DNA of 64,000 nt, taken from assembly GCF_009870125.1 (NCBI RefSeq), contig NC_046681.1, positions 9,561,001 through 9,625,000 on the forward strand. Direction: 5' to 3'. Each line of letters begins with the position of its first letter. Positions within the stretch are counted from its first letter, which is position 1. The notes under the pieces are model-generated. The model was given only the letters and a program-made list of their open reading frames with translations, had not been told where the DNA came from and made no database searches. This DNA comes from Drosophila pseudoobscura. Lineage: Eukaryota > Arthropoda > Insecta > Diptera > Drosophilidae. Below, piece after piece: positions 1 through 15,087 of this stretch. Both the position numbers and the translations under genes were made by a program.

Positions 1-3000
1 GAACTATTAGCAGGGCCGTCTGTTGGCATTTACGTAGCTGCCGGATTTCTACATGAAATTTTACAAATTTTGCGCTAGCCAACACTGATATTCGCAGAAA
101 AGTTTCGCGCTCAATTTTGAAATTCAAAACGTTGATTTTGTATATTTGTCGAGCACCAACAGATGGAATAACAAATGGATTGCATTTTAGTGCCCATTTA
201 CATTTGCACACGCGTATGATCTGCAACAATGGCATCGTTTGCTCAGGCATAAGCAAATACAAATTAACTAACAAATTTAACCACAAATGCACGTGCACAA
301 ACATACAAGACCCTGACAATTTCAGTTTGATGCAGCTGGTCACGACCCATTAATATACCCTATATTAATTTTAGAGTACGACGGGTATATGCCCTAGAAT
401 AACCATGACTCGCTTGTGTTTCTAGCGTAAATTCTCCAACTCTCAGCGCTTGCTACACATATAAGTGGTGTTTTTAGTTTGTACAACTAATTGCAGAAAT
501 TGATGTACTCTCAGAACCAGTTATCAGTCCAAGGCACTCGACAATTGCGCCCTTTTTTTGTTAATTTTTTAATACATTTCTGTACGCGTATTTTATCATT
601 TATTTACATAAAATAAGCGACCGCAAGGTTTAATTAACCGCAAAAATGGAATGCAAAACTGCAAAAAAAAGAAGAAAATCCTATAGGGCGATGGAAAGGA
701 AACAGAGAAATGAAAATAAAATGTGATATGAGTTAATGCAAAAGGTAAACAAGAAGAAGAGCGAAGATAAAGGTAAAGAAGGGTCGTCGAAAATATGTGG
801 AAATAGATACGAGTATGATATGCGGACAACGTGCATCGGCATTAACCGGAGTAATAAGGTAAATATGTGAACAGCTTCGAACATATCCACACAAACAGAC
901 ACACTAACCCACACACACGAGAAATTTAATAGCGCAACACTGGAGAGTTACGACTATACGATACCCTACAATATATGGTATTTATTTACACGAAACTCAG
1001 TTGAAATATTATATTTTTTGTTAACATGAGCATGGGGATAAGGTTTAATGGTAGGTTTTTTGGTTTTTTGCTATGATATGTACACAAATGTACATAAATC
1101 ATGGTTTTCGGCCCATTCTGAATGTCATGATTACTATTTTCGATCTATATTTAGACTTTAAGACATCACAATAAGATATATTTAATATTTATACTATTTT
1201 AAGGTTGCAGAATGGAAAGACGGAAATACCAAACTCATTCAAAATATACCCCTCTATCCTCCGAGAGTACTGGGTACAAAGAAATACAGTCAAATAAACA
1301 TACCTAGAGATAAGTATGACAACTTGCTAAAGTGACCAACCGTATCCGTACCGTACCATACCGAAGCGAACCAATATCAATATCAATATGGGGCGCCCTG
1401 GCTAACCAGACCCGGACATTGACCGTTCCCTGAGTCAGTGGATGGTCTTCCTTGGCACTATCAACTGCTGCACTTCTCGCATTATACGAGTATACCCTTT
1501 GGGAGGGGATTATGATTTTAAGTATTTGATTGCTACACAGGGAAGGCAGGTAATCATATACATATATAGTAATAATTAAAAGGTTTCCTACTGAAGTTTC
1601 CTCCCAGAAGTATCCTTCAAATGCCATGAGATTAAAGATTTCTGATACTAATTCAATAGAACTGATCGAAATCGGATGAACTTTTGATCTGCAAGGGTAT
1701 CTGAATTATTGGGATTCGATGCCAGCCTTTCTCTCGTGTCTCCTCTTACTGTTTTTTATCAGCTGACAACAACGCTGCGTGAGTGCGGCTGTCACTTAGG
1801 GCAAACATATGTTTCGTTACAAATTGACGACCGACCGCAGCAGCAGGGGCACAGAGGAGCCAGGGGCACAGGCACAGCGGAAGGGACGACAGCTTCTCTT
1901 ATCAGTGGCTGCTGCTGATAGGCGGCGGAGGCGGAGGAGGAGGAGGAGGAGCTGAACAACAAAAGACAACAAACGAAAATTAACGAAAACTAAATTTAAA
2001 CACGTCTTTCTGCGGTCCACGTCCGCCCGTTAACCTTTGGAGAGACGGGTTTCATTAGCTGCCACTGCAACTGCAGCTGCACGAAGTCGCTGGCTACTGC
2101 CATCTCTGTCTACGGCTGCGGTCAACAGTGCGTGCCAATGGGAGCGAAAGGGAGAGACACAAACAGACATAAAGAGAGATAGGGGTATGGGATGCTCTTG
2201 CAAAAGGGCTAACGCCGCGCCGCGTGGTGGCATGTCCAGGGACCCCATTAAGGGGTGAAGGGTTGTGCCCTCGCCAACCGCTGACTTTTCGCACAGCGGG
2301 CGATTTCTACTACTCGTAAATAAGGTTTATTGCCACGCAGGACCCCATGGGGGTTTGTCAGTGCGTAATCCAAGTTGGACAAAGGTGGGGTTGGTTCTAA
2401 GGAGAACACAGAATGTTTGACATAATTCGATTACTGTTTTAGTGGGAAATGCAGCGTGGTAATTGAAAATTGATTGAATCTCGTATTGCTTTGCATTCTA
2501 CTAGAACGACATGCCACTCATCCTCGGATTTGTCATGATGAGAGCACGAATATCATCCCAAAAATCAAACTGCATCGACTCGCCCAACTTTTTTCATCTT
2601 TGGAGTTATCTCCGATACCTAATTATACCAAACCCACGTAAACACTATGCATAATCCTTCCCAAATACCGATTTCTGATCAATTAATGTATCGATTATAA
2701 AGCTATATTAACAATATTATGGGAAAACGCCTTTCCCCCATGCATATATTGAGTATTTCAAAGTTGTTCCCGTTAACGGACATGTTGAATGTCCAACATG
2801 GGAGGGAAAAACAGACGAGTGCCCTACCGTGTCCAACGATGTCCTTTTCTTTCCTTTCCATTCCATTCCCATCGATTCGTTTCGATTTGCTGCGGTGTGA
2901 ACGGGCAAAGGCAAACAGGCAAATAAACAAACAATCGGGAGTGCGGCGGACAATGGGCCAGGGCCCAGGACCAGGTCCAGTCCTCACGGCAGAGCTTTTC

Positions 3001-6000
3001 CAAAGGTGCGTATGCATATACACATACACATACATATACTCGTGCCATACATGTATGTGGGCTTAAGGGTGGTGTGTGCGAGTGTGTGTACTACATATCT
3101 GGGGGGGTTGCTTGCTTACTTGCTTATACAAGCTGTGGTTTGTTTTTATTGTGCCTGGCTCTGACCCGACCTCGCTGATGATGGCCAACACTCACACTCC
3201 AGAGGGAATGCGGTGGCCCCGGCACAGCAGGAAACAATTAGCTCTAAATAAAATTTCAAAATAAGCAACTGTTTGCGCTTAAATCCAAATAGCAAGCTCC
3301 ACCATTTGATCCGGGCACGCGAGGTCTTTCAGAACCAGAACCACAAATAGGTTGGGGCGTTGGCGGGTTGGCGATGGGGACGGACACGGACTCATATAGT
3401 AGATAGCATGATATCACTTAATTACGGTATTTAAATGAGCAACAAATGATATGCTTTTAACATATCGAAAGCCCCCAAAATGTAGCTCCATTTTTCGAAA
3501 CATTTGTACGAAATTTATTATTATTATATTTTCAATGCACATCTATTTATACCGGGTAATCGGTTGCTAAGAGGAGTGTATTTGAGTATTTGTTGGGTTA
3601 TAGGGTACAGGCAGAAATGTTTCCACCTCTATAAATATGTTGTGTTTGTAGTCTTAACCAGTTTTGGCCTGCCTTTCAAAGAGTTGTATCGGTAGTTATC
3701 TTCCATAAGCTACCTGGGGTATTATTGGTATTCCATAGCCGAAATATCCCCCCCTTTTGTTCCAAAAAACGTGCGCTGAACTCTATGCAACAAAACACTT
3801 TGTATGTTGCAATCATCTTTTAGCTAACTTCATTGCCATGGCATCGATGGAGCTACTGATGCGTGTGTGTGTGTGTGTGTGTTTGCAATGCCGTGTGTTT
3901 GAAATGTAATTGAAATTTAGTTGGCAAAACTAATTGGAATTGCTGCATTATGCAAAAGGCGATAAAGCCCCACAGTAAACCCTCCGTATGGGTGGCACAA
4001 AATAACGCTAAAAGACCAGAAACGGAATGCAAAATTCCCTGATAAATGTTTCTATAAAAATATATATGAAAAATAACATTCCCAATATAGGGAATTGGGG
4101 TATTGACCCAACAACAATCCTTGAAAATTGTAAATCTGGACTAGTACACAAATCGAGCATCACATTTTATTAATTCAAAATAAAACCTAAAAAATATCTG
4201 GAAAATTCCTTTCTTTCCATAAAATCAGCATGATACATATTTAAATAAACAAAAACAATAAAAATTCCATTCGGAATAAGTAAATAGAGATGTACAGCGT
4301 ATGTACATACATATGTTATACGAAATTCCACGAAAAATATAGTAACCAATATTTTGTTGAATCAATAAAATATTTTACGTTTATTAAAAATGTGCGGATG
4401 GACTTTTGTAATATTATAAATAAGTTCCACATTTTATTTTCAGGTATAACATTACGAAAGAAGTATTTGATCCATAAATTGTACAATATAATATTTTTCC
4501 GAATTTCTAAGAAACTTTCGAACAAATTTCAATTGTACAATATAATATTTCTTCTAATTGCATGCAAATTTCAAACACTTTTCGATTATCCCTGTTTTAA
4601 TTTGTGGCCCCAAACGAGCCCAGAGACACGTAAAAAATTGTTTGAAATTGCTGCCACAGAAATGGCCTAATTAAAATAATTTGTGTTCTCGTTCGACTAA
4701 GCCGAAAACTGAACGACGTAAATAATTTAATTAACCAAAATGACATGCAAAATGCCTTGGACAATAGCAACAAACGACAGCCATTATAGAGGTCACACCG
4801 GGCGGGGGGCTATGATTGCACTATCCAAAATGCAACAAAATGCCCAACGACTGTTGACCCAATTAGAAAACTGTTTGGCCGTCGACTTTAGTTTAGTTTT
4901 CGGGAAATATCGAATATCGAATTATGCCTGCAATAAAGGATTCCCAGGTTGTGGAGGTCATTCGGTCCCATATCCCCTTCACGGGTTTAATCGGATTTTA
5001 AGCAGAGCATTAATTAATGTGCTGCCTTTCTGCATTACCGCCTGGGATACAGAATGTTTGAACTTTATTTTCCATATTTATTTAGTTATTCAGACAAACT
5101 TTGTGTCAAGTCGAACAAAAGCCAAAAGTTTAACCAAACTGTGCGCAAAAATAGACACCGAAAACAAACAAAAAATGTGCACCTACATAATAATAAAAGT
5201 TTCATTTGGCGCTCAATTTAAGCCGCTTTCGGGTTCAACTCCCCCACAGAGACACAGAGTCCGAAAGTTTAGCTGATTTACTCTTTGTTTGTATTTTTGT
5301 ATATTGTTGGTGGCTGGGCTTACAATTTAAAATACCCTTTTCAGGAGCTCAATCCGTATTGTATGTATAATGGGAAGAGCCATCTAATATACATATATCA
5401 CTGATTTGTTTAATCCTTTAGCCCTCACAGATCGACAAAAAAGGTTGATTTTAATGAACAGAGTTGCAAATATTTCAATTGCAGTGCAATTAACTGCTGC
5501 AGAACTGTCTGCCTCTTTCCCATTTCCATTCGGTTATCGATTTCCTTTCGCTTTTCGTGCATGCAGCTATCAACAGTATTGAAAATCCTTCCTTTCATTT
5601 CCTTCCATTTGCATTTATTCGAACACCATCGCCATAACAATCTGCATGGTAATCTTAATTGCAGCTCATTCACCATATCGACCATGGCCGTTCATCCGCT
5701 CCGCTCTGATCAAAAAAAGAATGTTCTGTTCCAACAATTTTCTCCCAATTGACTGTTCATAGTTTTCCTTTTTTCGTTGCGGATTATCTTACTTGTTTTT
5801 TATATTGTTGCCTTTCGTTTCGGGTTGGGTATGTAGAGCAAACGTACTATAGTTTATAACAATTTTCGTGAAAATGGAATGCCCACAGCCCGCGGCTAAA
5901 GGCGTATACCATACACGTGTACGCGCACTCCCATTCACCACAAAGGTGTGTGCACACATCCACTGAGGGAAAAATGTCCGACAAATCTGGTATTACAATA

Positions 6001-7725
6001 CTGGAAGAGCAATAATATATTATCCAGAGGGTATTCTTAACCAGTCAAACTCACTTGTCTGTTTATTTATTCAAGGGCTTTGTTCTACATATTTTGAATG
6101 CATCTTTCTCTCAGTGCATACGTGCCAGTGTGCCCATGTATACATGCATTTATACAAACACGCAAATTATGCAAACGGCTACCGCAAATAACATAAATTT
6201 CACAAACTTGGCGGCCCGCAAAACGCACCTGAATGGACTGGGGGCTGGGTGCTGGGGTCTGGGGCTAGGCTAACGGGATATGATGAGGATGGGTATGAGG
6301 TCGACTCGGATTCCGGGTCCAGGTCCTGATCGGATGAGGATAGCGCCGCATAGAAATGTTAACGGGCCGTGAAAATGTCCCTATGTGTGTACGCTGTCGT
6401 TGTCGTTGTCCTGCATTCATCGTTAGTTTTGTGTGCGTGTAAATGCAGCCGACAAACAACTTTATAGAGGGAGACCGAGATAAAGTGAGGGTGATAAAGA
6501 CATAGAGGGAGGTGGACGTGGAGAGAATGGAGTTGACAACGCTTTTGATTTCATTTAAAAGCACGCATCTTCCTCTGCTCCGACGGCTTTCAGCATTCAT
6601 AATAAAAGCAGATTACGAGCGTTGACAACACTGTCAATACACAGTCGGTCGGGCAGGGGGCCGGGGCCAGGGGCCAGAGGCCATGGTTGTCAACGGCAGC
6701 GGCCAATTGCCGTAAATTTGCATTGGCCATCATCAACGAAAACGAAGAAATAAGCTGCTCTTCTGCCTAGCCGAATAATGGGGCACCCTTTTGGGGGATA
6801 GCCACCACTAGGGTGGTCAATTTCTAGTCACAAAAATGTACAAAAAGCTGGCAGTTCGCTTCCCTGATTCTGGCTGTAATCATTCCAGATACGGATCCTT
6901 AAAAGGTATATTTATCGATAATATCTGCAGATGTTTGAGACCCATCCTTCTTCGAATCCAATGAATCCAGTAAAGTATTTAGATTTTGCGAAAGGATAGA
7001 TGAACTCCTTTTTCCAGCTACCACAAATTTATAATAATCTTATGATCTGTTAAGATCCAGCCCTGCTTAAGAAGCGTACCCCATGAAAAATCCAACGTAC
7101 CCTTTTCCAAAAGTTAATTTAAGCACACAAAAAAAAAGAAACAGCGACGCTTAAGACTAAAGATCAACAAAACGCTTAAAGTTATGGCAAGTTCTCATTG
7201 AATCCCGCCGGCTTCCCGTTCCGTTCCGTTCCGTTCGTGTTCCCACACACTCATCGTCTCTCTCTCTCTCTGTCACAGTTGCAATCGTTCCGACAGTTTG
7301 TTGCCCTGCGTCTCATAAGTTTCTGACATTAATGCGCTTAATTAAAGCAGCGCCAGAACTGAGACACACGCACGCAGCCACACATACCTACATACATGAA
7401 TGGAAATATGGGTGCACACAGCACATAAAAACACACAGATACAAAAGTAATTTGCATTGTCAGGCAGGACAGGCAGAAAAAGTGGCTAGCGCTGATGTAA
7501 GCTTATGTACCCTCTACCGGAAGGGGGGTGGTAAAGAAGAAAGGATGTCGACACATACCTATAACCATATTCATAGAAATTGTGCTTTCTAATGAACATT
7601 GAATGAATTTCAAAGGGGTGCCATTTTACCAAGACCCAATCAGAAACCAATTTAATGGAATCCGAATATCTTCGAATAAAAGCACATCATTAATCATTTC
7701 CCCCACTGATCCACTTTCTTCTAGG
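1..7725. other. Gene-free interval, left end
   Basis: I see no coding frame that looks like protein and no RNA gene here. Open frames are short, low in complexity and lack splice signals. The DNA alternates AT-rich stretches with purine-rich or GC-rich islands, such as the GGA/GGC run near 1920-1952 and the CCGTT pentamer run near 7216-7235. A short piece reading ATACCGGGTA near 3550 resembles the ATACCCGGTACT motif of dispersed fly repeats, but too little remains to name it. The interval could be intergenic or part of a long intron; the sequence does not decide. Confidence 0.6.
3863..3882. repeat. (GT)n microsatellite
   Basis: Ten uninterrupted GT dinucleotides. Simple tracts of this length are common in Drosophila non-coding DNA. 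Confidence 0.95.
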
Positions 7726-7906
7726 GTATGTCAAATGTCGACTTTTCTAGCTCTCGTCTGCCACTCCTCTCTCTGACTTGTTTGCGTATGTGTGTTTCTT
7801 TTTCTTTGCTGTCGCAAGAGCGGGATTAAATCAAATCAAATTGAACCGACGACAACGAAACGGCAAATTCGACCGAAACAAAAAGAGACAGAGAAAGACA
7901 AAGAGC

Positions 7907-7924
7907 GAGAGAGAGAGAGAGAGA
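7907..7924. repeat. (GA)n microsatellite
   Basis: GA dinucleotide run. Similar runs occur at 21863-21878, 27871-27889, 53284-53304, 55989-56006 and 59522-59548. In flies (GA)n can bind GAGA factor, but nothing here proves a promoter. Confidence 0.9.
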
Positions 7925-9488
7925 CATGGTAGAGAGAGCAGAAAAACTGATGGAGATTTTGCATTCCCATTCAAACAATGCAATAAAAATTGGGTCAAAG
8001 ATCAAGTGGAGCTCAGCGGCTGCAGCAGTGGCAGCAGCATGAGCAGAACAGCAACAAGCAAGGAAGCGACCAAGAAAAAGATGCCAAATAGAGTTGCGAC
8101 GAAGACGCAACGCAGCGGCGCGTGGCATGAACATGAATGCAGTAGCTGAGAGGGGGTGCGCCCAAAAAGGGGCACCGGAGCAGAGGTCGCTTTTCTACCA
8201 AGCGTGATGGATGTGCACTCACACACACACACACACGTCCAGAAAAAGGAACGCAGAGAAGTGCAAGAGTGCAAGAGAGTGGGTACAAGAAAAAGATTAA
8301 GAAATATGCGCGTGTATACCCTTTCTGAGAGTATATCCGACGTTGCAGAGGGTACAAAATCAAAAACGGAGGCGATACGGCCAAACATTCGCCAAGATCT
8401 GCAAATATCGGAACACTAATCTGCTCCAGGAATGATTGGTAGGAATAGGTAGGTCCCCAAGGGTATTACATCTTCGTTTCGCGATTCTGGGTTTCTTCTT
8501 TTCTTGTTTCGTCTTCCTTTTTGGCGCTCTATTGTAGTTGTTGCCGCTGGCGCTGCCGCGGGGCCATGTGCATGGGCATGAGCATGCATATGCAAGCAGC
8601 GGAGGGATAGGGAGCCGAGAGCCGCTGAGTAGTGGGTGGGAGAGGGGCGGCTGTCAGCGCCACAGCTGTGACTAAGCGGCGCATAACTACCAACCGGATT
8701 GATGGCGAGGGCAGGGACGGAGTAGAGGATGCCTGGCGCTGCCACGACTGCCGTTTGTTCCACTCTTTCCACACTCGCGTTTCTTCCCACTAGCACAGCA
8801 CTCAGTCGCCTCCCCCCCTCCTTCCTCGAGCATTGCTTTCGTTACGCTTTGCCTTCGTTCCTTTTGTTGCTCCGCTGCACTGCACTGCCCTGGTCTTGCC
8901 TATGCATTTTTTCGCTCTTTTTTTTGGCATGCTCTCGTACTCGTAGGCGTTGATGATACCCAAACGAACCGACAGAACGTCGCACAGTGGGTGCGGTGGG
9001 CATGCTGTGTGCTGTGTGACGTGTGTGGGGGTGAAAAAGTCTTCATGCCATAAAAAATTGATGATTGATTGATTGATGGACACTGTAAGTGCATTGAGTG
9101 ACTGATCTCAGACACTGAAGAGGTAGTTTTAGCTAGGGAGAGTAGATAAATGACACTAAAAAGAAATAATTAATTTGTTAGAGACTTCCTTTTTTAGTTC
9201 CTATGATAATCCATCACAATTTCAGCTCTGAAGTACATCATTCTCATAAAAGTGTCGTTCGATGGTTTGAATACAGGAGACGGTTTTTTGGTCCTTCAAT
9301 TCCACTGTGCACACTCTGACGCCTGAAGCGGAATTTGGCAAACTGGAAAACTGCATGAAAATATGCAAAAACCGTCCAAATGATTGCGGCTCAGCCGTAC
9401 TGCATTCCCTCAGTCTACCTCGTCTCATGAGCGCGCTTTTCCACAGTTCCGTCCCGTTCCGTCCCCCATTTCCCATTTCCATTTCTCT

Positions 9489-9514
9489 CATTCTCATTCT
9501 CATTCTCATTCTCA
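9489..9514. repeat. 6-bp tandem repeat, unit CATTCT
   Basis: About four copies of the hexamer CATTCT in a row. It creates an artificial Leu/Ile-rich stretch in the overlapping open frame. Confidence 0.9.
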
Positions 9515-10176
9515 GGCTGTGCTTCGGTTGTAGGTCGCGACGGCGGCTGCTCTTAGTCCCGAGACCTGGAGACCCGAATCTCGGTGACGGTGGCATGCAT
9601 GAAACGAAAATGAAATTAAGTCAAGACGGTCACATTAATCGAGCCAACCCCCGCCCCCTCCCCACCCATATGCACCCACCAGTGCTCACAGACGGAGACC
9701 CTCTTCACACACACCCACAGCCACACCGCTGCACTTATGAGCAGGAAGAGCGGCTTTCTACGGGATTTATTTTCATTTTCCTAGTGTTTTCGTTGGTTTT
9801 CTTTTTGTTGCTGATTTTCACTTCTTTACAACAATTAAGAGCGTACATAAGTCAAAACCACAAAAGAAATGGAGCAACAAAAGTGAAAAAACAAGCAAAA
9901 GATATAGTATGCATCACTGCGGATACCCTATCATCATTCCCATGATAGTTGCAAATACACTTGGCAGAAGGAGTGGTAGATATAGAGATCCAATCTGTGT
10001 GGCTGCGACGGCTAGTTTCAATGGAAAAAGGAACTGCAATGCAAACAACTGATCAGAACCATAGTACGCTCTGCAAGGGCATCAAAAGTAAATTGTTAGG
10101 AACCAAAGCATTGCAAAGAGAAGTGCAGCTTGAAAAAAATCCATTTCCTGCAAAAACAACTGACGGCGACAGGCAG

Positions 10177-10214
10177 ACCCTGCACCCGGCACCCTGCACC
10201 CGGCACCCTGCACC
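10177..10214. repeat. 14-bp minisatellite, 2.7 copies
   Basis: The unit ACCCTGCACCCGGC is present twice perfectly, followed by a 10-nt partial copy. Confidence 0.9.
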
Positions 10215-13200
10215 GCTCCCTTTAAAGCAATCGCCTTTGACCCCCTCCTTACCCACACAATGCTGGGACGCCACTTCAATGTACTTTCGCCGTTAGTCTC
10301 TATTGCTCTCGCTCTCACTCTCACTCTAACAACCGACATTTGCAATCAGAGAGGAGAAGGAGGAGGGGAAGGAAAGCGCTCGTTGAGCATCGACCGCACA
10401 AATAATTGGAACTTAGTCGAGTGGATGCACGGCGGAACGGGGGAGGGGGGCAGCGGATGGAGAGGTGTGGGTGGGTACTGAGAGCCAAATGGGAGGGAGT
10501 GCGGGTAAGCAGCAACTGCCAGACACAATGAGCCAGCCACCGCCTCTCTTCAAGAGTGCATTATCCGTTGTTCTCGACATCTTTTGCGGTGAATGCCGTC
10601 TTCAGCTCCGGCCTCTCTCCCGCTCTTCCTCCCGCCATCCTCCGACATCCCACTCCCCCTACCGCATTGTGGGAAACCATTGAAACCCAAAATACGCACA
10701 CTCAATCATCGTTTTTGTCTCTTTTAATGGTGATTCTTTTGCCTCTCCCTCTAACGGTCCACTGCTCTCCTATGCTGCACCTTTGCTCTCCATCTGTCCG
10801 CAGCTTTGCTACCCTACTTAGTAAGGGGTATGATGATTGGCTCAATTGTTTGCAACGCAACACTTGAAGGGATATATCATCGTAAGTCGATGTGTTGTTA
10901 AGAAAATATCGTTCAAAAGGTGCCACAAATCTGTTTTTTTTTGCTTCCGCAGTATAAAAGTTAAGGCCGATTTAATCGGATCACAATTTGATATAGCGGA
11001 CATCAAAAACTTGTTTGTTTTTACAAAATTTGGCAAATGTAGTTAATATGTTGACACTGGAGCCCCGCATGAATCCGCGGTATTCATATAGTCACGGCTA
11101 TACTCATTCCACTTGAATACTGTTCATGCAGGGCAAAGACTCACAATCTCATCTGATCTCTAAACCATATAGCTAGCTGTAGGGTATCGAAAGTTTCTCG
11201 ACTGTCTCTGATTCGCTCACCCACTTTGGCTCCCATTCCGTTCTACATAGCTATCCATTGCCGTCCCCTTGCTCGCCCCATCTGTCTGCTGGCTTGCTTC
11301 CCATTCTCATTCGGCTGCCTCTTCTCTTCTTTTTTGGTGGTGGAGTGGAGCTGTTGCTGCCGCATAATTATTGCCATTAGAGCGCGTCTCAATTGAGCTG
11401 CTGCCGGGCGGAGTTTTCTTCTGCCGCATGCCGCATGCCGCTTAGGCCGCTTGCCCCGAGGTTTCTTTCGATTCAAACGACGCGTGTCATTGTGGCTTTG
11501 GCCTCCAGTGGGTCAGATGGGGCAACGAGAGATGGGGCATGGACAGTGGCACTGCCAGGCAGACCTTGCGCCATTCGCATTTCAAATGGAAGTGGCCTAG
11601 GCCAGTGAAAGTTCTTGACAATGTGCATCATTAATATTGTCTGGCGTTCGTGATGTTGCCACTGCCACAGCCACTGCCACAGCTAAAGCTTCTTCTGTTG
11701 TTGCCACTGCCACTGCCACTGCCACTGCCGCTGCCAGTAGCCCAAATGCAAGCCTGAATTCGATATTCAGGGCGTCAGCGCTCTGGCATTGTATTGCGGC
11801 TTTTGTGTTAAGACCTGGTCCAGGTTCGTTCTCTCCTCCAGGTTGTACATTGGCCTCGGGTGAAATCTAGCCACAGAATGCGGGGGAGGGAGGCCCATTG
11901 GGTGCCCATTGGGTCAATATATGGCTGGTGAGGAGATGAGAGGGGAGGAGGAACAGACATGGCCCCCCCTTTTGGAAGTTTGAGTGAAACCAAATTTGGT
12001 ATTCCATGGGAATCAATATCATGTGCATCCATGGAATGCTCGCAAGATATTGGTCTGCATTCGCTCCTGAAATCTGTAGCACTTTTTGGAAACAATAGAG
12101 AACAATGGATGTTTGATACGGACTTAAATTATTTGCCAGTAGATTGCTGTGATATTTTTATTGAATTATTATATTTCTATTTATTTTGTATTCAATATCA
12201 ATAATGAACCACATTTCGGACAAATAACTAGGTATATTTATATATATGCAAATGCAAATGAATAATAACTTTCATTGAACAGTTTCTTTCGCTTTGCTTT
12301 GATGTCACATGAAATTTATTCATTTTTGTGGGATTTCTGCGGTTGACAGTATTTGGGGTCGTAAATCGACAAACCACAAAGTTTCAGTTTTTTTGCTCTC
12401 TAGAAATTATGAAACACTTTCGTTGGAAATGGCAAAAGTTTTCAAAATAATTGATTTTCCCCCGTTCAGTTTTCTCTGTGGAAATTTATCGCTGGTTTGG
12501 GGCTAATTTGACTGAAATTAATATGCCCATCACATTAATGACTGCGCCCCGCACTCCCCGCACTCCCCGCACGACCGATTGAAACGTCGCCTCAACTCTT
12601 TGGGGTTCATCAATCAATCAAGAGGGGGGTAGTGGTAGTGGCGGCCCGGGGCCCGGGGCCTAAGTCCATTATGAGTTATGCAAATAATTAAGGCATTCTT
12701 TCAGGCGCCCAGCCAAGGACGAGACATTAACTAAATGAGTCTGGCCTTGCGCAGAGTGGAATTAATCGGGGCTTAATATTAATATTGTGGATTATGGCCG
12801 CTATGTCGGGTTCAACTTTAGCAGAGGTCACTCAGCAGTAAAGTGTTTCACGCCCCTGACATATAATACGCACATACATTTACACAGATAAAGAACCCCT
12901 TCCTCCGCCCCCAAAGAGAACCAGCTATTTCGAATAGATTGAATATAATTTTTTACGACTCTGCTCAGCAGCAGCTTGGGGGTCAAAAGTGCAGCGGCAA
13001 ACGTTTACGATTACACAGACCGTATTTATTATTCATAAGAAAAGATGCAAACTAATCCACACATGGGGTGAAAGCCATATAGACACACAGATACTACACA
13101 CACATTAACAATAAATGTAATGGCTCTTCGAACAAATATAAATTGACACCGAGATAACCTTTTGTGGCATCTCACTGGCCAGACAACGATGAAGATGTTC

Positions 13201-15059
13201 AGTTTGATGGGATTGTTTAGTTGAGGAGCATGATGATGATGACGATGATGATGTTGATGATGACGAGGAGCAAAATATAGCCATCGAGAAGCCAAAGAAT
13301 TTCTGTTATCAATATCCAAGGGATGCGAGCCCCGCCCTCCAGTTGATCGACCATTCGTGCCCTCTGTCTGGACTCAAATTTAATTTCTCAATTCTGTTGA
13401 CCCTTTTACGTGAGTGCATTTTCGAAAGGGTATAAGGACTTTGTTGGAAGAAATGCCCTGTTGGAGAGGTTGGGAAAAAACCCCCACAACAAATATTATT
13501 TGCAAATTCCATTCAAACTTGAGTTCAATTCATGATTCATTCAACTTGTTCCGACTTGTAGCCCAAGAGTATTTAAGACTTCGCTATATCAATGACTGTT
13601 TTTTTTGTTGTTGCTTGAAAGTCTTTTTTATTTATTTATTTGCAAATATGGAAATTTTAAGCGACCGCAGGGCCCGAAATTCGTAGCACACTTTCGTGCG
13701 TCGCCTGTCAGGGGCAAAGAAGTTCCTTCTTCGGGTCAATCACCACTCAATAACCTCGAACAATGAGTGCCAAAACTCTTTTTTTTGCATTTGTATTTGT
13801 GGCTGTTTTTCCCCCGTCCCCCCGCCACACACAAGAGTCAACAACTTTGGAGAGGCTCTTTGAGTTGTGGCTTTTGATATTTCTCTGCATTTTTCCCCCC
13901 TTTTTCATTTTTGAGTTTTTGAGTTTTTGCATTTTGTAATTTTGTCTTTGACAGCTTTTGGCACAGAAAGAGAATGCTGCCTTTGTGTGTGCCGCATGAT
14001 TTTGAAATGCATTAAAAGTCGCCCACACAAAGGATTTTGTGTTTGTCCTGGCAAACACACACACACACACACAGATCGAGTATATCCACACAGATGAGCG
14101 AACAGAAGTGCAAACATTTTTTGGAAACATTTCCCATCATTAATGTGGCCCTTTGTCTCATGTCGGTATTTATGGATTAGTTTGCCAACATATACATACA
14201 TATATAGCGGGAAAAATATGAAAGAGTCGCTAATCCAAAACTCAAAAGCCAGCAGTAAAAATTTTGCAAATTCGGACCGGGAATGAGGACAGTCCGAGCT
14301 ATTTCGATTCATATTTATTTTCTAACTTTCCGTATTAACAGATATGTATATGCAATGTATGCTTTAAAGCAGCTACTCTCCTCTGTATATAAAGTAATAA
14401 AATATTTCTAAGAAATCGAAATGCACTTCACAATACGTCGTTTACCCTCTTGGCTAACGAGTTGGGAGCATGAAAACTGTCAAGTTATTTGTCATTTAGT
14501 CAATGACATTTATTTCCATGTTTTATTTTACTTTTTTCCATGTTTCACATTCGAATTTCGAACAATCCCCCAATGCTGCCACTGCTTCTGTAGTTGTAAT
14601 TGAAGCATGTAATGCACCCGGCCCCATTCAGTCCCCTCCCCCCCCCTCGAGAGTTGTCATACAAAAGCTTTTGGGAACATTTTGGGTAACTGCTGTTTTG
14701 CGATATAATGACCTCAAGGCAACAAATACGTCGAGTGTGCCCCGACAGGCCCCGAAAGCCCAACAACAAGCCAACAACTAAACAACAAATGGAGCTTTCT
14801 CTTGGTTGAGTGCACTTTTGGGTACATGTAACTATGTGTGACCGATGTTGTTCGGATGTCGTTGTTCCTATAGTACGAGTAGATGTTGCCATAGTTATTG
14901 TTGCTGCTTGTTTGCTGTTTGCCCGTTTGCCCGTTTGCCTGTTTGCCTGTTGGTGTTTGCTCAACTACATAATCATCTATTAGTATTTACATGCACAGCA
15001 CTACACTTGTTTGCATTTAAGCGCCAAGCGGATTATTCCCGTCACTTGCTAAGACCCTG

Positions 15060-15087
15060 CCCTAGAACCCTAGAACCCTAGAACCCC
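15060..15087. repeat. 8-bp tandem repeat, unit CCCTAGAA
   Basis: Three perfect copies of CCCTAGAA and a partial fourth. Confidence 0.9.

Larger units (their letters stand above)
7726..15059. other. Gene-free interval rich in short tandem repeats
   Basis: No supported gene. The longest open frame (9307-9945, plus, 212 codons) has low-complexity Leu/Ile and Pro/His stretches that come from simple repeats, so I do not call it a gene. Short tracts include (GA)n at 7907-7924, (CA)n near 8219-8236 and 14054-14073, a GATGAT-type run near 13231-13266, and CACTCCCCG repeats near 12550-12571. A paired ATACCC...GGGTA motif near 8316-8356 looks like a relic of a small dispersed element. Confidence 0.6.

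Noticed and set aside
4740-5276. 178-codon plus-strand open frame
   Set aside because: Composition is like translated intron DNA; no motif, signal or homology that I recognise.
9307-9945. 212-codon plus-strand open frame
   Set aside because: Its content comes from simple repeats (CATTCT, Pro/His-rich runs), with no domain or splice context.
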